DNA of 51,286 nucleotides from a virus. Below the pieces are notes generated by a model. It saw only the letters and a program-made list of their open reading frames with translations. It was not told where the DNA came from and made no database searches. Both the position numbers and the translations under genes were made by a program. Each line of letters starts with the position of its first letter. Position 1 is the first letter of the stretch. Shown here in pieces: positions 33,030-41,197 of this stretch. The DNA is taken from positions 1 through 51,286 of IMG/VR virus record IMGVR_UViG_3300021432_000236. One strand, given 5' to 3'.

Positions 33030-33052
33030 TCTCGTATAATATCTGAGGTAAA

Positions 33053-33478
33053 ATGCCAATTAGAACGGTCAAACAATATACAGATAGAGGAAAGATTAAG
33101 GATTTAGTTGTCCGTTTGGGCGAAACTATTGTCCCAGAATCTGAACCATCTTCATCCGAACTTAGGATGAAGAAGCTGTATGAGTTTGCTCAGATTTGCA
33201 AAGACAAGAAATTGCAAGATGCCATTGGTTTTATTACGACAGATTACATTGCTGACAAAAACGCCATCCCGCTCAGTGCCTACCGTCTTAGACAGATGGT
33301 CGCTGATATAAAGTCTAAGTCTCCAGGAAAGATTGATGCGCTTGAGAAGCAATTTTCTGAATGTTTTGCTGAACCGTTGGATCCTGAAGCATTGGATTAT
33401 CTAAACAAAAAGCATGCCCGAGTCAAGACCGCTAGTGTGCGAAAACCTCCTATTTTTTGGAGAGCGAGAAAATCATGA
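33053..33478 (+). CDS. Unknown basic protein
   Basis: A 141-residue protein with a start preceded by GAGGTAAA. The first helix is basic (TVKQYTDRGKIKDLVVRLG) and the C terminus is basic (KKHARVKTASVRKPP). No motif is recognised. It is translationally coupled to the next gene through an ATGA overlap. Confidence 0.7.
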   Translation: MPIRTVKQYTDRGKIKDLVVRLGETIVPESEPSSSELRMKKLYEFAQICKDKKLQDAIGFITTDYIADKNAIPLSAYRLRQMVADIKSKSPGKIDALEKQFSECFAEPLDPEALDYLNKKHARVKTASVRKPPIFWRARKS

Positions 33479-34344
33479 AGTGTATATCTTGTGAAATTGA
33501 AATCAATCCACAATGGACTCATGCCATTGATATCAATGTGTGCCCATTCTGTGGGAAACACATTATGGAAGAGCATTTAAAGAATTTATTTGCTACTCTT
33601 CGTGAGACTATGGATTCTTTGAAAGAATATCCTGAGCAAGTAAATGATTGGATGTTATCAAACCACAATTATATCAAAACAGATTCTCCTAACATTGGAC
33701 AGTACATGCCAAAGGAGATGCTTAAAGAACTTAAGAAGATTGAAGATGATAAAGAATTCCTTAAGAAGAAGGAATCTCAGAAGTCTATTGTTAAGGTCAA
33801 GACCGAACAAGGCGAAGAGGATGTGCTGGTAGAAAAGATTCAATCGGAAGAGAAGACTAATGACTTCTTTAAAAGAGCCGAAGTTATCAAGCCACAGCAA
33901 ACCAATCAACAACTTGGACCCAATGTTAGTCCCAGCTTTAACTCTCCAGCAGAAAAGACTCAACATCTTAAAAAGGTATTTCAACAAATCAAGAAAGCCG
34001 GCTCTCAGGGTCTAACGGATCCTTCTGGTGGTAGTATGATGCTTCCTGCCGGTATGATGGACCAAGCTGATCCAGAAGCGGTGGCAGAATTTCAACAGAT
34101 GATTTCTGGTGGTGCTGAAGTGGCGTCTTCCCTAGATGCCGAGCTAGATGACGATTTGCCGGGTGGAGACTATATCTTGCAGGCTAACATCGCCGCCGCG
34201 CAAGGAAAGGCTGCTGGAGGCTCTGGAGGCGGAGCAAATGCCAAAGACATGGCACATCTACAAAGACTACAAGCCAAGGTATCTCAGGCTCGCCGCGATG
34301 TGGTCAATGGTACAGGAGCTAAAGGCTCATTTTCACGATCATAA
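33475..34344 (+). CDS. Unknown protein with N-terminal zinc ribbon
   Basis: A 289-residue protein. I take the ATG at 33475, which overlaps the previous stop (ATGA); a TTG at 33457 is the alternative. Residues 3-28 hold a zinc ribbon (CISC...CPFCG). The rest is long helices with acidic/Lys-rich stretches, then a Gly/Met-rich low-complexity part near residues 195-250 ('SGGSMMLPAGMM', 'AAGGSGGG') and a helical end. The shape suggests a scaffold or adaptor. No enzyme motif. Confidence 0.72.
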   Translation: MKCISCEIEINPQWTHAIDINVCPFCGKHIMEEHLKNLFATLRETMDSLKEYPEQVNDWMLSNHNYIKTDSPNIGQYMPKEMLKELKKIEDDKEFLKKKESQKSIVKVKTEQGEEDVLVEKIQSEEKTNDFFKRAEVIKPQQTNQQLGPNVSPSFNSPAEKTQHLKKVFQQIKKAGSQGLTDPSGGSMMLPAGMMDQADPEAVAEFQQMISGGAEVASSLDAELDDDLPGGDYILQANIAAAQGKAAGGSGGGANAKDMAHLQRLQAKVSQARRDVVNGTGAKGSFSRS

Positions 34345-34360
34345 TTGAGGACGGTAAGTT

Positions 34361-34663
34361 ATGTCCATTAAAGTAATTGACAATAAAAGAGTAGATATGA
34401 CAGATGATGAGTGGGCTATGTACCTCAAAATCGTCAAATCATATACTACAGTTAATAACAAAGGTGAAGACCTATTCAAGAATCTGTTTGAAACGGGTCC
34501 TGATGGAATTATTATCTTTTTGAAGCCGCCTTCTACCTTTAGAACTAGCTTCGAAGTATTCTTATTTTTGATGAGTTTAATGCAGCACCAGCATCTTCGT
34601 TTGATGCACCAACAGGTGGACGACGTGTGCCAGCAGATGAAAGAAAAATTGAAGGACAAGTAA
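34361..34663 (+). CDS. Unknown 100-residue protein
   Basis: An alpha/beta start with a hydrophobic 'GIIIFLKPP' is followed by a helical end rich in His/Gln/Met ('LMSLMQHQHLRLMHQQ'). GAGGACGG precedes the ATG. It lies just upstream of the recombination genes. No family recognised. Confidence 0.7.
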   Translation: MSIKVIDNKRVDMTDDEWAMYLKIVKSYTTVNNKGEDLFKNLFETGPDGIIIFLKPPSTFRTSFEVFLFLMSLMQHQHLRLMHQQVDDVCQQMKEKLKDK

Positions 34664-34717
34664 TTCTATTTGTCGAGAGAAAGTTCACGATATTCTATAT
34701 TACAGAAGGAAGACAAC

Positions 34718-35230
34718 ATGACCCAGCAGGTAAGACTTAGCGATTTTTTGGGCACGGAATTAGAGGAAGATTTTGCTAATTTCGATATGACTGAGATTGA
34801 GCAAGTGTTGGTAAATTTGAGAGATATCGATGCTATCGATTTGTCTCACGTAGAAATGCTACAACAGCAGTCTCTACGAGGAGCAGATGTGATTGCAGGG
34901 TATCTAGGTAAGATGGTAAAGACAATCGGTTATCTAGAAGCGAAAGTAAACAGTACAAAGAATAAAGTGTCTTTGGAGTACTCGGCGCCAGATGGGTCAA
35001 GGACGACAGTAGACATGAAAAAATGGGCAGGAGAAAGTTCGCCCGAAGTAGAAGCAGTACAAATTAAACTAGCATACGCTAAGGGAAGCAAGTTAGTCCT
35101 CGACCGCAAATATGAAATTTTGGTGAAGGCTCACCATCATTTTAAAGATATTGCCGCCGGGCTCCGCAAGACGATCCTCGGATATAGTCAGAGCACGACT
35201 AACGAGCCAGTCCCCAACGGCTATGAATGA
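34718..35230 (+). CDS. Candidate UvsY-like recombination mediator
   Basis: A 170-residue protein from the ATG at 34718 (AAGGA 7 nt upstream; a TTG at 34670 is a weaker option). The body is two long helices around a short strand: 'GYLGKMVKTIGYLEAKVNST', 'KVSLEYSAPDGSRTTVDMKK', then 'GSKLVLDRKYEILVKAHHHF'. This resembles the layout of the phage recombination mediator UvsY. It ends 11 nt before recA, as expected for a partner that loads RecA onto SSB-coated DNA. The similarity is by pattern and neighbourhood only. Confidence 0.6.
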   Translation: MTQQVRLSDFLGTELEEDFANFDMTEIEQVLVNLRDIDAIDLSHVEMLQQQSLRGADVIAGYLGKMVKTIGYLEAKVNSTKNKVSLEYSAPDGSRTTVDMKKWAGESSPEVEAVQIKLAYAKGSKLVLDRKYEILVKAHHHFKDIAAGLRKTILGYSQSTTNEPVPNGYE

Positions 35231-35241
35231 TGGGAGATAAA

Positions 35242-36438
35242 ATGTCGAACAAATTAGATGCGTTTTTCAAAAGTTATGCTGACTCGGAAGAGCAAATAGA
35301 TTTCAGAATGGCTCACGAAACTGTGGGCGAAAAGGTCCCAGTTATTTCGACCGGCTCCGCCGCACTAAATGATGCGCTGTCTTCTGGTGGTCTTCCAAAA
35401 GGAAGACTGATTCAATATTACGGTCCTACTGGAAGTGGTAAAACTTTGATGGCTATGATTGCCATGCTAGAAGCTCAACGCCAAGACCCCACTTCTCAAC
35501 AGATGTTTATTGACGCCGAGCAAACTTTCGATCCCAATTGGGCAGAAGTTTTAGGCGTAGACACATCTCGTGTTATTCATGTGTTCGGTGATAAAGCGGC
35601 TAATGGTCGTAAGTGTTTTGAAATGCTTTTAGGTGTTCCAAAAGAAGATGCAAAAACTCACGTACTTAAAGGTAAATCTAAAGAAGGTTTACTAGATTTA
35701 ATCAGTGCCAAAGAGTTAAACATTAACCTAATTGTTCTAGATTCACTAGGTTCAATTGTGCCTCCTGGAGAAGATACTTCAGTAGTTGGTAAGATGAACA
35801 TGGCTTTGTTAGCCAGATTCTTAACGACCACTTTCAAGAAACTCACTTTAGAAGTTAGCAAAGCAAATATTCCTTTCATCATTATCAATCACAAGAAAGA
35901 TAATATGGATCCTTATGGTGCCGACCATACTTATTCAGGTGGTAACACTTACGCACACACACTAAGTGCAAATGTCTATTTCGAAGCAGTACAACGTAAA
36001 GATGCAATGATTCTTGATGAGAAAGAGAATAAGGTTGGACATCCTTTGCGAGCTACTATTGAAAAATCTAAGTTTGGACCTTGGCCAAGAAAGTGCGAAT
36101 TCAAAGTAAATTTTGGAATCGGTGTTATAGACACACACGAAGAAATCGGACGCTTGGCGCTAGACTACAACGTAGTCGTCAAGACTTCCAGCGTTTCTCA
36201 TGAATATGGAGACCGCAAGTGGGTTGGTGAACCCAAGTTTTTTGAAGCTGTCAAGAGTGACCCTGCATTAGCAGCTGAGTTGTTAATGAAGGCAAATGAA
36301 GCTCGCGAAGCTAAAATGGAAGCCAAGAGACAAGAACAAATTGCTAAGAGAGCAGCTTTTGAAGCCGCCGCACAAGCTGGTATCACAACACTTGATGCTG
36401 ATGGTGAAAAGAAGAAAGGGAAGAAAGGTAGCAAATAA
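35242..36438 (+). CDS. recA: RecA-family recombinase
   Basis: A 398-residue RecA/UvsX-type strand-exchange protein. 'GGLPKGRLIQYYGPTGSGKT' includes Walker A GPTGSGKT (61-68), 'QMFIDAEQTFDPNWAEVLGVD' the ATP-sensing segment, 'LIVLDSLGSI' Walker B, and 'IIINHKKDN...SGGNTYAHTLSANVYFE' the DNA-binding loop region. The Lys/Ala-rich tail (from about 345) is longer than usual. The start at 35242 follows GGGAG by five bases; upstream in-frame ATGs at 35227 and 35230 lack that RBS. It is the centre of the recombination set with SbcCD, RuvC and the gp32-like protein. Confidence 0.96.
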   Translation: MSNKLDAFFKSYADSEEQIDFRMAHETVGEKVPVISTGSAALNDALSSGGLPKGRLIQYYGPTGSGKTLMAMIAMLEAQRQDPTSQQMFIDAEQTFDPNWAEVLGVDTSRVIHVFGDKAANGRKCFEMLLGVPKEDAKTHVLKGKSKEGLLDLISAKELNINLIVLDSLGSIVPPGEDTSVVGKMNMALLARFLTTTFKKLTLEVSKANIPFIIINHKKDNMDPYGADHTYSGGNTYAHTLSANVYFEAVQRKDAMILDEKENKVGHPLRATIEKSKFGPWPRKCEFKVNFGIGVIDTHEEIGRLALDYNVVVKTSSVSHEYGDRKWVGEPKFFEAVKSDPALAAELLMKANEAREAKMEAKRQEQIAKRAAFEAAAQAGITTLDADGEKKKGKKGSK

Positions 36439-36779
36439 TGACCGAGAAAGATTTTGCAATAAGTGTAACTGCTGCTCCGCCAGTAGGACACATTTCTAAA
36501 AAGCCTTGTTATCTGATTACTCTCGAAGAGTCATCTGGTAAAGGCAAGAGCATTATTAGATTCATTGCGATAGATAAGCCGGCTTTTGAGACCACCTTCA
36601 TTCAAGTTAAGGGCGTTTACTCTCTTCTGGGTGAAGAAGAAATCACCAAAAGATTTAGCGAGATTATTGCTTCAACTCCTAAAGAAGAAATTGTAGATAT
36701 GATGTTTCCGTCTCATAGAGTTCATAGCATCAGAAGCCTTGTTTTTAACGCAAATAAACCCTCAACACTGATCAAATAA
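36438..36779 (+). CDS. Unknown small protein after recA
   Basis: A 113-residue alpha/beta protein whose ATG overlaps the recA stop (TAATG). It contains 'PCYLITLEESSGKGKSIIRF' as two likely strands and a helical C terminus. It could be a RecA or DNA accessory factor by position alone. No family recognised. Confidence 0.7.
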   Translation: MTEKDFAISVTAAPPVGHISKKPCYLITLEESSGKGKSIIRFIAIDKPAFETTFIQVKGVYSLLGEEEITKRFSEIIASTPKEEIVDMMFPSHRVHSIRSLVFNANKPSTLIK

Positions 36780-36811
36780 TTCGATCAAAAAGTAAGAAAG
36801 TGAGTAATAAA

Positions 36812-37126
36812 ATGGCATCTAATAGTAAGATAATCAATCGCAGAAATGCAGCGATTAGCCACGTCGATGACGTAGTTTTTCGAGGTATCTCTTCGGTGAT
36901 AGAAAGACAATCTGCGGGCATTTGGATTGGTACAGTTACGAATTTGACAACGGCTCTTAACCGAGTTTTGAGCAAGAGACAAAGGACAATTTTACCAGGA
37001 AGTCCAGGCGCACTCAGAGTGGTAATTAATAGAGTGGTCAATAGACTACGCAATAGAGGTATCGGAGTAAGATTTAGCCGTTCCTCAGATCATACTAGAA
37101 CTCGTTTCGTTAGATTTGCACGCTGA
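36812..37126 (+). CDS. Small basic winged-helix protein
   Basis: From the ATG at 36812 the product is 104 residues and strongly basic. The segment 'GIWIGTVTNLTTALNRVL', a 'LPGSPGALRVVINRVV' helix and a final 'RNRGIGVRFSRS' wing match a winged-helix domain I associate with the C-terminal end of phage/plasmid primase-helicase proteins (WTGT...L...ALP.SP.AL...L.....LR..GI.V.F.R). Here it stands alone. A role in replication-related DNA binding is inferred. A GTG at 36800 is an alternative start. Confidence 0.68.
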   Translation: MASNSKIINRRNAAISHVDDVVFRGISSVIERQSAGIWIGTVTNLTTALNRVLSKRQRTILPGSPGALRVVINRVVNRLRNRGIGVRFSRSSDHTRTRFVRFAR

Positions 37127-37205
37127 TGTGCTAAAATAAAAAACGTCGTTTCGCTAAATAAAAAGTACCTTTGTGTACAGAAGATAAATATAGCAGGAGA
37201 ATACA

Positions 37206-37970
37206 ATGACTACATTCGGTGAAGTTTCTTATAATGATGATGTGTACGGTGGTTCAGATAACAAAAAGGGTGGAAACAACAAGGACTTGTTCCTTCGTTT
37301 GGCTGAAGGTTCCAACGAGCTAAGACTCGTAACCGCGCCTTTCCAATACCTTGTTCACAAGGTCAAGAAAGACCCAACCAATCCAAAAGATTTTGGACAG
37401 AAGGTTGGATGCTCTGCCCTTCATGGCAGCTGCCCACTTTGCGATGGTGGCGATAAAGCCAAGCCACGTTGGTTCTACGGTGTGATTGACCGTAAGACTG
37501 GAACCTATAAGGTGCTAGATGTTTCGTTTGCTGTCTTTTCAGCAATTCGTAAGCTAGCCAGAAACACTGCACGTTGGGGTGATCCAACCAAGTACGACAT
37601 CGATATCGTTGTCGACAAAAACGGTGGACCAACCAACTACTACTCTGTGCAACCAATCTCCAAGGAGCCACTTTCTGCAACTGATCAACAGTTGAAGGAC
37701 AACGCTGATTTGGACGATTTGAAGAGACGCTGCACTCCTCCAACCTTGGAGCAATTGCAACGTAGAGTTGACAAGATCATGGGCGTTGCATCTGATGCAA
37801 CTGCCGTCGCCGCAGCTGCTGTAGCTGCTGCACCTCCAGCAACTGGCAAGAAGGCATCTGCGAAAGCAGCTCCTAAAGCCGCTGCTCCTGTGAGCATGAC
37901 TGATGACGAGGAAATGGGCGGAGACTTCCCAGCCTATGACGGCAGCTCTGAAGCTGACGCCACTTCCTAA
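37206..37970 (+). CDS. gp32-like single-stranded DNA-binding protein
   Basis: A 254-residue protein resembling T4-type gp32: a basic N terminus, 'LFLRLAEGSNELRLV', a zinc site CSALHGSCPLC (Cys69, His73, Cys76, Cys79), OB-fold residues 'RWFYGVIDRKTGTYKVLDVS' and 'DIDIVVDKNGG', then an Ala-rich linker (about 195-235) and an acidic tail (TDDEEMGG...). The acidic tail is the usual docking site for replication partners. GCAGGAGAATAC gives a strong RBS. It has its own terminator, suggesting high expression as one gene. Confidence 0.88.
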   Translation: MTTFGEVSYNDDVYGGSDNKKGGNNKDLFLRLAEGSNELRLVTAPFQYLVHKVKKDPTNPKDFGQKVGCSALHGSCPLCDGGDKAKPRWFYGVIDRKTGTYKVLDVSFAVFSAIRKLARNTARWGDPTKYDIDIVVDKNGGPTNYYSVQPISKEPLSATDQQLKDNADLDDLKRRCTPPTLEQLQRRVDKIMGVASDATAVAAAAVAAAPPATGKKASAKAAPKAAAPVSMTDDEEMGGDFPAYDGSSEADATS

Positions 37971-37999
37971 CGAACACTGCTAAGTAAGTCAAGCAAAAG

Positions 38000-38035
38000 A
38001 GGAGATAAGGTAACACTTATCTCCTTTTCTATTTT
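38000..38035 (+). terminator. Rho-independent terminator after the SSB gene
   Basis: AGGAGATAAG and CTTATCTCCT form a perfect 10-bp stem with a six-base loop, followed by TTTCTATTTT. The next gene starts only 20 nt later. Confidence 0.9.
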
Positions 38036-38039
38036 GTCC

Positions 38040-38047
38040 GATATATG
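38040..38047 (+). promoter_or_regulatory. GATATATG promoter-like element
   Basis: GATATATG lies 15 nt before the ruvC ATG, just after the SSB terminator. No Shine-Dalgarno sequence is present, so a message from here might be nearly leaderless. Confidence 0.4.
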
Positions 38048-38054
38048 ACCTAGT

Positions 38055-38612
38055 ATGAAAAAAGTATTAGGATTTGATGTGTCGAGTACTACAATTGGTT
38101 GGTGTGTATTAGAGATTAATGAAACAACCAAAGAGATCGATTATAAAGTTTGTGACTATGTCAAACCCCTAAAGAAGGGATCCATCATTGAACGTATTGT
38201 AGATACCAGAAATAAGATTTCTGTTATTATCAATAAGGTACAACCAGATTATATTGGCATTGAAGATATTATCCAATTCATGCAAGGCAAAAGTACTGCC
38301 AAAACTATTATCATGCTAACTACATTTAATAGGATGATTGGATTATGCGCTTATGATTATCTGGGAAGGTCGCCGGAGTTATTCAATGTCATGACTATTA
38401 GGCATGGACTAAAAGAAGATAAAGTTTTGCCAAAAAAAGAAGATATGCCGGAGCTTGTCGCTAAACATTTAGGAATTACATTTCCTTACGAGTACAATAA
38501 AAAGGGCAAAGTCAAAGTGGAAAGTTTCGACAAAGCGGATGGTGTAGCTGTCGCTCTCTATTATGCACGAGTCCTCACTGATAAGGTCAAGCGTAAGGGT
38601 AAGAAAAAATGA
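38055..38612 (+). CDS. ruvC: RuvC-like Holliday junction resolvase
   Basis: A 185-residue RuvC-family nuclease with the four acidic residues expected: Asp8 in 'VLGFDVSSTTIGW', Glu70 in 'DYIGIEDII', and Asp159 and Asp162 in 'SFDKADGVAVALYY'. The C terminus is basic. It cuts four-way DNA junctions, to resolve recombination intermediates or debranch DNA before packaging. Its end overlaps DnaJ's ATG by 4 nt (ATGA). Confidence 0.93.
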   Translation: MKKVLGFDVSSTTIGWCVLEINETTKEIDYKVCDYVKPLKKGSIIERIVDTRNKISVIINKVQPDYIGIEDIIQFMQGKSTAKTIIMLTTFNRMIGLCAYDYLGRSPELFNVMTIRHGLKEDKVLPKKEDMPELVAKHLGITFPYEYNKKGKVKVESFDKADGVAVALYYARVLTDKVKRKGKKK

Positions 38613-39547
38613 ATCTCAAGGAAGCCTACTCAATCTTAGAAATTCCCCAGACCTCCACACCGGAGGAGGCTAAGAAGAAGTACCGCGAACTTACGAAAAA
38701 GTATCACCCCGACATCAATAAGGAGGTTGGAGCCGAAGATAAGTTCAAAAAGATCAATGAAGCTTATCAGGTAGTCTCTTCTGGTAGAAGTACTGATCGT
38801 GAAGATGTGATGCATCAGCGCAATCCATTTACCAATCCTTTTGGTAGCCAGATTCAATATCAGGCAGAAAATATTCCTTTACACACTACTATCTCATTTA
38901 AAGATTCAGTGAGGGGATGTAAAGTGGATCTAAAGTTTAACCGCAATGCCAAGTGCAAAAACTGCCATGGTCAAGGCGAAGTATCCATCCATAATGGTTG
39001 TACTAAATGTGGTGGTAAAGGACAAGTCGTTAGTCGTCAGGGCAACATGATAGTAGTACGGACTTGTGATAAATGTTTTGGTCGGTCATCTGCCGAGGCA
39101 TGTAAAAGCTGCAACGCTACTGGTGTGGTAGAAACTGAAACCTCTATTAACGTCACCATCCCTGGCGGAATTCAGAATGGGAATATTCTGCGTGTAGGTG
39201 GAATGGGAAACTTTGCCGGTCATTTCGGACCACTAGAACAACACACAGACGTGCATCTGCACGTGGCTGTGACTCCAGAAAAGGGCTTATCCCTAGATGG
39301 TAATCAGGTGGTATCTACTTTAGAAATATCTCTTCTAGAAGCCCTGAAAGGGTGCCAAAAGGTAGTTCCTACTATTTTTGGCAATAAAGAAATAGAAGTA
39401 AAACCGATGTCTAGGAATAAAGAAGAGATTATAATTCCACGTTTAGGCGTGAATGGCACTGGGAATCAAAGAGTAATTCTAGACGTCAAATACCCAGCGG
39501 ATGTCCATAAGATTATCGACATCCTTACTAATGAGAGGATATCATAA
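38609..39547 (+). CDS. dnaJ: DnaJ (Hsp40) co-chaperone
   Basis: A 312-residue DnaJ. The J domain (about 1-65) has HPD at 33-35 ('KKYHPDINKEVG'). The cysteine-rich region has four CxxC repeats (CKNCHGQG, CTKCGGKG, CDKCFGRS, CKSCNATG). The two C-terminal substrate domains start near 'TSINVTIPGGIQNGNILRVGG'. The Gly/Phe linker is short (about 70-85). J domains stimulate DnaK; no dnaK or grpE is in this window, so it probably recruits host DnaK. It stands between ruvC and a zinc-ribbon protein. Confidence 0.96.
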   Translation: MNLKEAYSILEIPQTSTPEEAKKKYRELTKKYHPDINKEVGAEDKFKKINEAYQVVSSGRSTDREDVMHQRNPFTNPFGSQIQYQAENIPLHTTISFKDSVRGCKVDLKFNRNAKCKNCHGQGEVSIHNGCTKCGGKGQVVSRQGNMIVVRTCDKCFGRSSAEACKSCNATGVVETETSINVTIPGGIQNGNILRVGGMGNFAGHFGPLEQHTDVHLHVAVTPEKGLSLDGNQVVSTLEISLLEALKGCQKVVPTIFGNKEIEVKPMSRNKEEIIIPRLGVNGTGNQRVILDVKYPADVHKIIDILTNERIS

Positions 39548-39885
39548 TGGCATTTTCCACATTCTGCACCAATAAAGGTTGCGGCAAAATTCAAGAACCT
39601 TATCTAGATCCTAAGGACAATAAAGTTTATTGCTCGGAGTGTGATAGAGAAATAACCAACATTACGCCGTTTGTCAAGATCCAAATGAAGAGCATGAAGC
39701 AATTTCGACAGACTAAGCCGAAACCCTTTGCTGTCAAGTGCCCGGCATGTGGTAGAGAAGAGCAGCCGATGCACCTTGGCGACGATATAGTCTGTAGTAT
39801 GTGTGGCGATCCACTCAATAATCTGAGCCCAATCTTCAAAAATATGCTCAAAGAAAAGTTGAAAAACGCCAATAAAGATGTCTAA
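39547..39885 (+). CDS. Zinc-ribbon protein after DnaJ
   Basis: A 112-residue protein with two four-cysteine zinc ribbons: 'CTNKGCG' with 'CSECDR', and 'CPACGREE' with 'CSMCGD'. The ATG overlaps the dnaJ stop. It may be a nucleic-acid- or protein-binding adaptor. No named family recognised. Confidence 0.75.
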   Translation: MAFSTFCTNKGCGKIQEPYLDPKDNKVYCSECDREITNITPFVKIQMKSMKQFRQTKPKPFAVKCPACGREEQPMHLGDDIVCSMCGDPLNNLSPIFKNMLKEKLKNANKDV

Positions 39886-39909
39886 ATTCGCCACGTTAGG
39901 AAGTATGGC

Positions 39910-40677
39910 ATGTTAAACAAAATCATTGAATCCTGTCAATTTCTGTTGGAGAATTTCCCAGAAGCGCAAGAAGCTAGAGACTATTTGGATTCTAGGCTCA
40001 ACAAAGAGAGTCGGCAGCAATTCCAATTTGGTTATTTCCCAAGGACTAATAATCTAAATGTCTTAACTGAAATGGTAGGAGAAGAGGCGTTACTTAATAC
40101 AAGTCTATTGTATTATAGAGAGATAGAAGACTCTTTATCTCATCGAATGATTCCTGTTCCTTATTTCGAAGACTATCCGGTTATCATGCCATTTCGTAAT
40201 ACTTACGGCGAGATAGTGGCTATTGTAGGAAGAACCTTACTGAGTGAAGAGGAGCAGAAGGCGAAGAAAATTCCCAAGTACAAGAATACTAAAAAAACGA
40301 GACGATTTGAGAAAGGTCAATTAGTTTTTGGATTGCACGAAAATAAACAACATATTTTAGACCAAAACTGTGTTTATGTCGTAGAAGGTCAGTTCGACGT
40401 TATTAAAGCTGTTGAAAAGGGATTTAGGAATATTGTCGCATTAGGTACTTCTAATATGACAGCCTATCAATTTTCTGTCATTAGTCGATACACCGATAAC
40501 ATATTTCTGTTATTGGATAATGATGTAGCTGGCGAAAAGGGGAGGAAACTAGCGATTAACAAGTATGGCAAACTTGCCAATATTCAGAATTTTTACTTAC
40601 CAGAAAGTTATAAAGACATCGACGAATACCTAACCAAAAATGGTAATGAGTCTGTGTCTTTTGTTGTCAAAGCGTGA
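39910..40677 (+). CDS. DnaG-type primase catalytic half (Toprim, no zinc finger)
   Basis: A 255-residue protein matching DnaG's RNA-polymerase core. 'QFQFGYFPRTNNL' is the FxlGyap region, 'DYPVIMPFRNTYGEIVAIVG' the FPI..G.viaFGGR motif, and 'IPKYKNTKKTRRFEKGQLVF' the pKYlNspeT..f.Kg motif. The Toprim domain has 'YVVEGQFDVIKAV' (Glu149) and 'LLLDNDVAGEKG' (Asp193, Asp195). The N-terminal zinc domain and C-terminal helicase-binding domain are absent. The zinc half is encoded 22 kb upstream. It makes RNA primers for the DnaE polymerase. Confidence 0.92.
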   Translation: MLNKIIESCQFLLENFPEAQEARDYLDSRLNKESRQQFQFGYFPRTNNLNVLTEMVGEEALLNTSLLYYREIEDSLSHRMIPVPYFEDYPVIMPFRNTYGEIVAIVGRTLLSEEEQKAKKIPKYKNTKKTRRFEKGQLVFGLHENKQHILDQNCVYVVEGQFDVIKAVEKGFRNIVALGTSNMTAYQFSVISRYTDNIFLLLDNDVAGEKGRKLAINKYGKLANIQNFYLPESYKDIDEYLTKNGNESVSFVVKA

Positions 40678-40709
40678 TAATTAAACTAAAATTACCACTC
40701 CTTGCTATT

Positions 40710-40717
40710 GATATATT
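40710..40717 (+). promoter_or_regulatory. GATATATT promoter-like element
   Basis: GATATATT lies 40 nt before the ATG of the sigma region 4-like gene, in a 72-nt gap with no other signal. It matches the recurring GATATAT element. Confidence 0.4.
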
Positions 40718-40749
40718 CTGACTCAGTCTTTAACTTTACTGGAGTTCAA

Positions 40750-41190
40750 ATGGAACGTAGAAAAAATCGTAGCGACAAATACCAATGGGTCCTGTTGGAA
40801 ACAGTTTGTTCGAATGACATGATGGAAGCCTTTTGCAATGAAGACAGCATTTACAATAGACTTAACCCATTTCAGTACGATGAGGACCTAATGGATTTAG
40901 AAGAGCAGTTGAAGCAAGAGTTTTGGAGAGTGGTAGATACCCTTTTGACTCCAAGACAAAGAGAAGTGATTAGACTTTACGCAGATGGCTACACTCAGAT
41001 GGAGATTGCCAAGATGCTGAATGTCAACCAAAGTTCTATTACCAAGTCTTTAAATGGAAATGTGGACTACAAGAATGGTAAGAAGATTTACGGTGGGGCT
41101 AGAAAGAAAATCCGCAAGATTATCGAAAACGATGACAGGATTAAAGAGATACTAGCAGAGATGGCAGCTTGTAGAGAAGAAAAGTGGTAA
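40750..41190 (+). CDS. Protein with sigma-70 region 4-like HTH
   Basis: A 146-residue protein. From about residue 73, 'LTPRQREVIRLYADGYTQMEIAKMLNVNQSSITKSL' is the typical sigma region 4 helix-turn-helix (LTprqrevl.l...G.s..EIA..lg.s...v). No clear region 2 precedes it; the first 70 residues are acidic/helical. A basic C-terminal tail may contact DNA. GGAG five bases before ATG 40750 sets the start. It is likely a transcription factor that steers RNA polymerase to a class of phage promoters. A terminator follows. Confidence 0.82.
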   Translation: MERRKNRSDKYQWVLLETVCSNDMMEAFCNEDSIYNRLNPFQYDEDLMDLEEQLKQEFWRVVDTLLTPRQREVIRLYADGYTQMEIAKMLNVNQSSITKSLNGNVDYKNGKKIYGGARKKIRKIIENDDRIKEILAEMAACREEKW

Positions 41191-41197
41191 GATAAAA

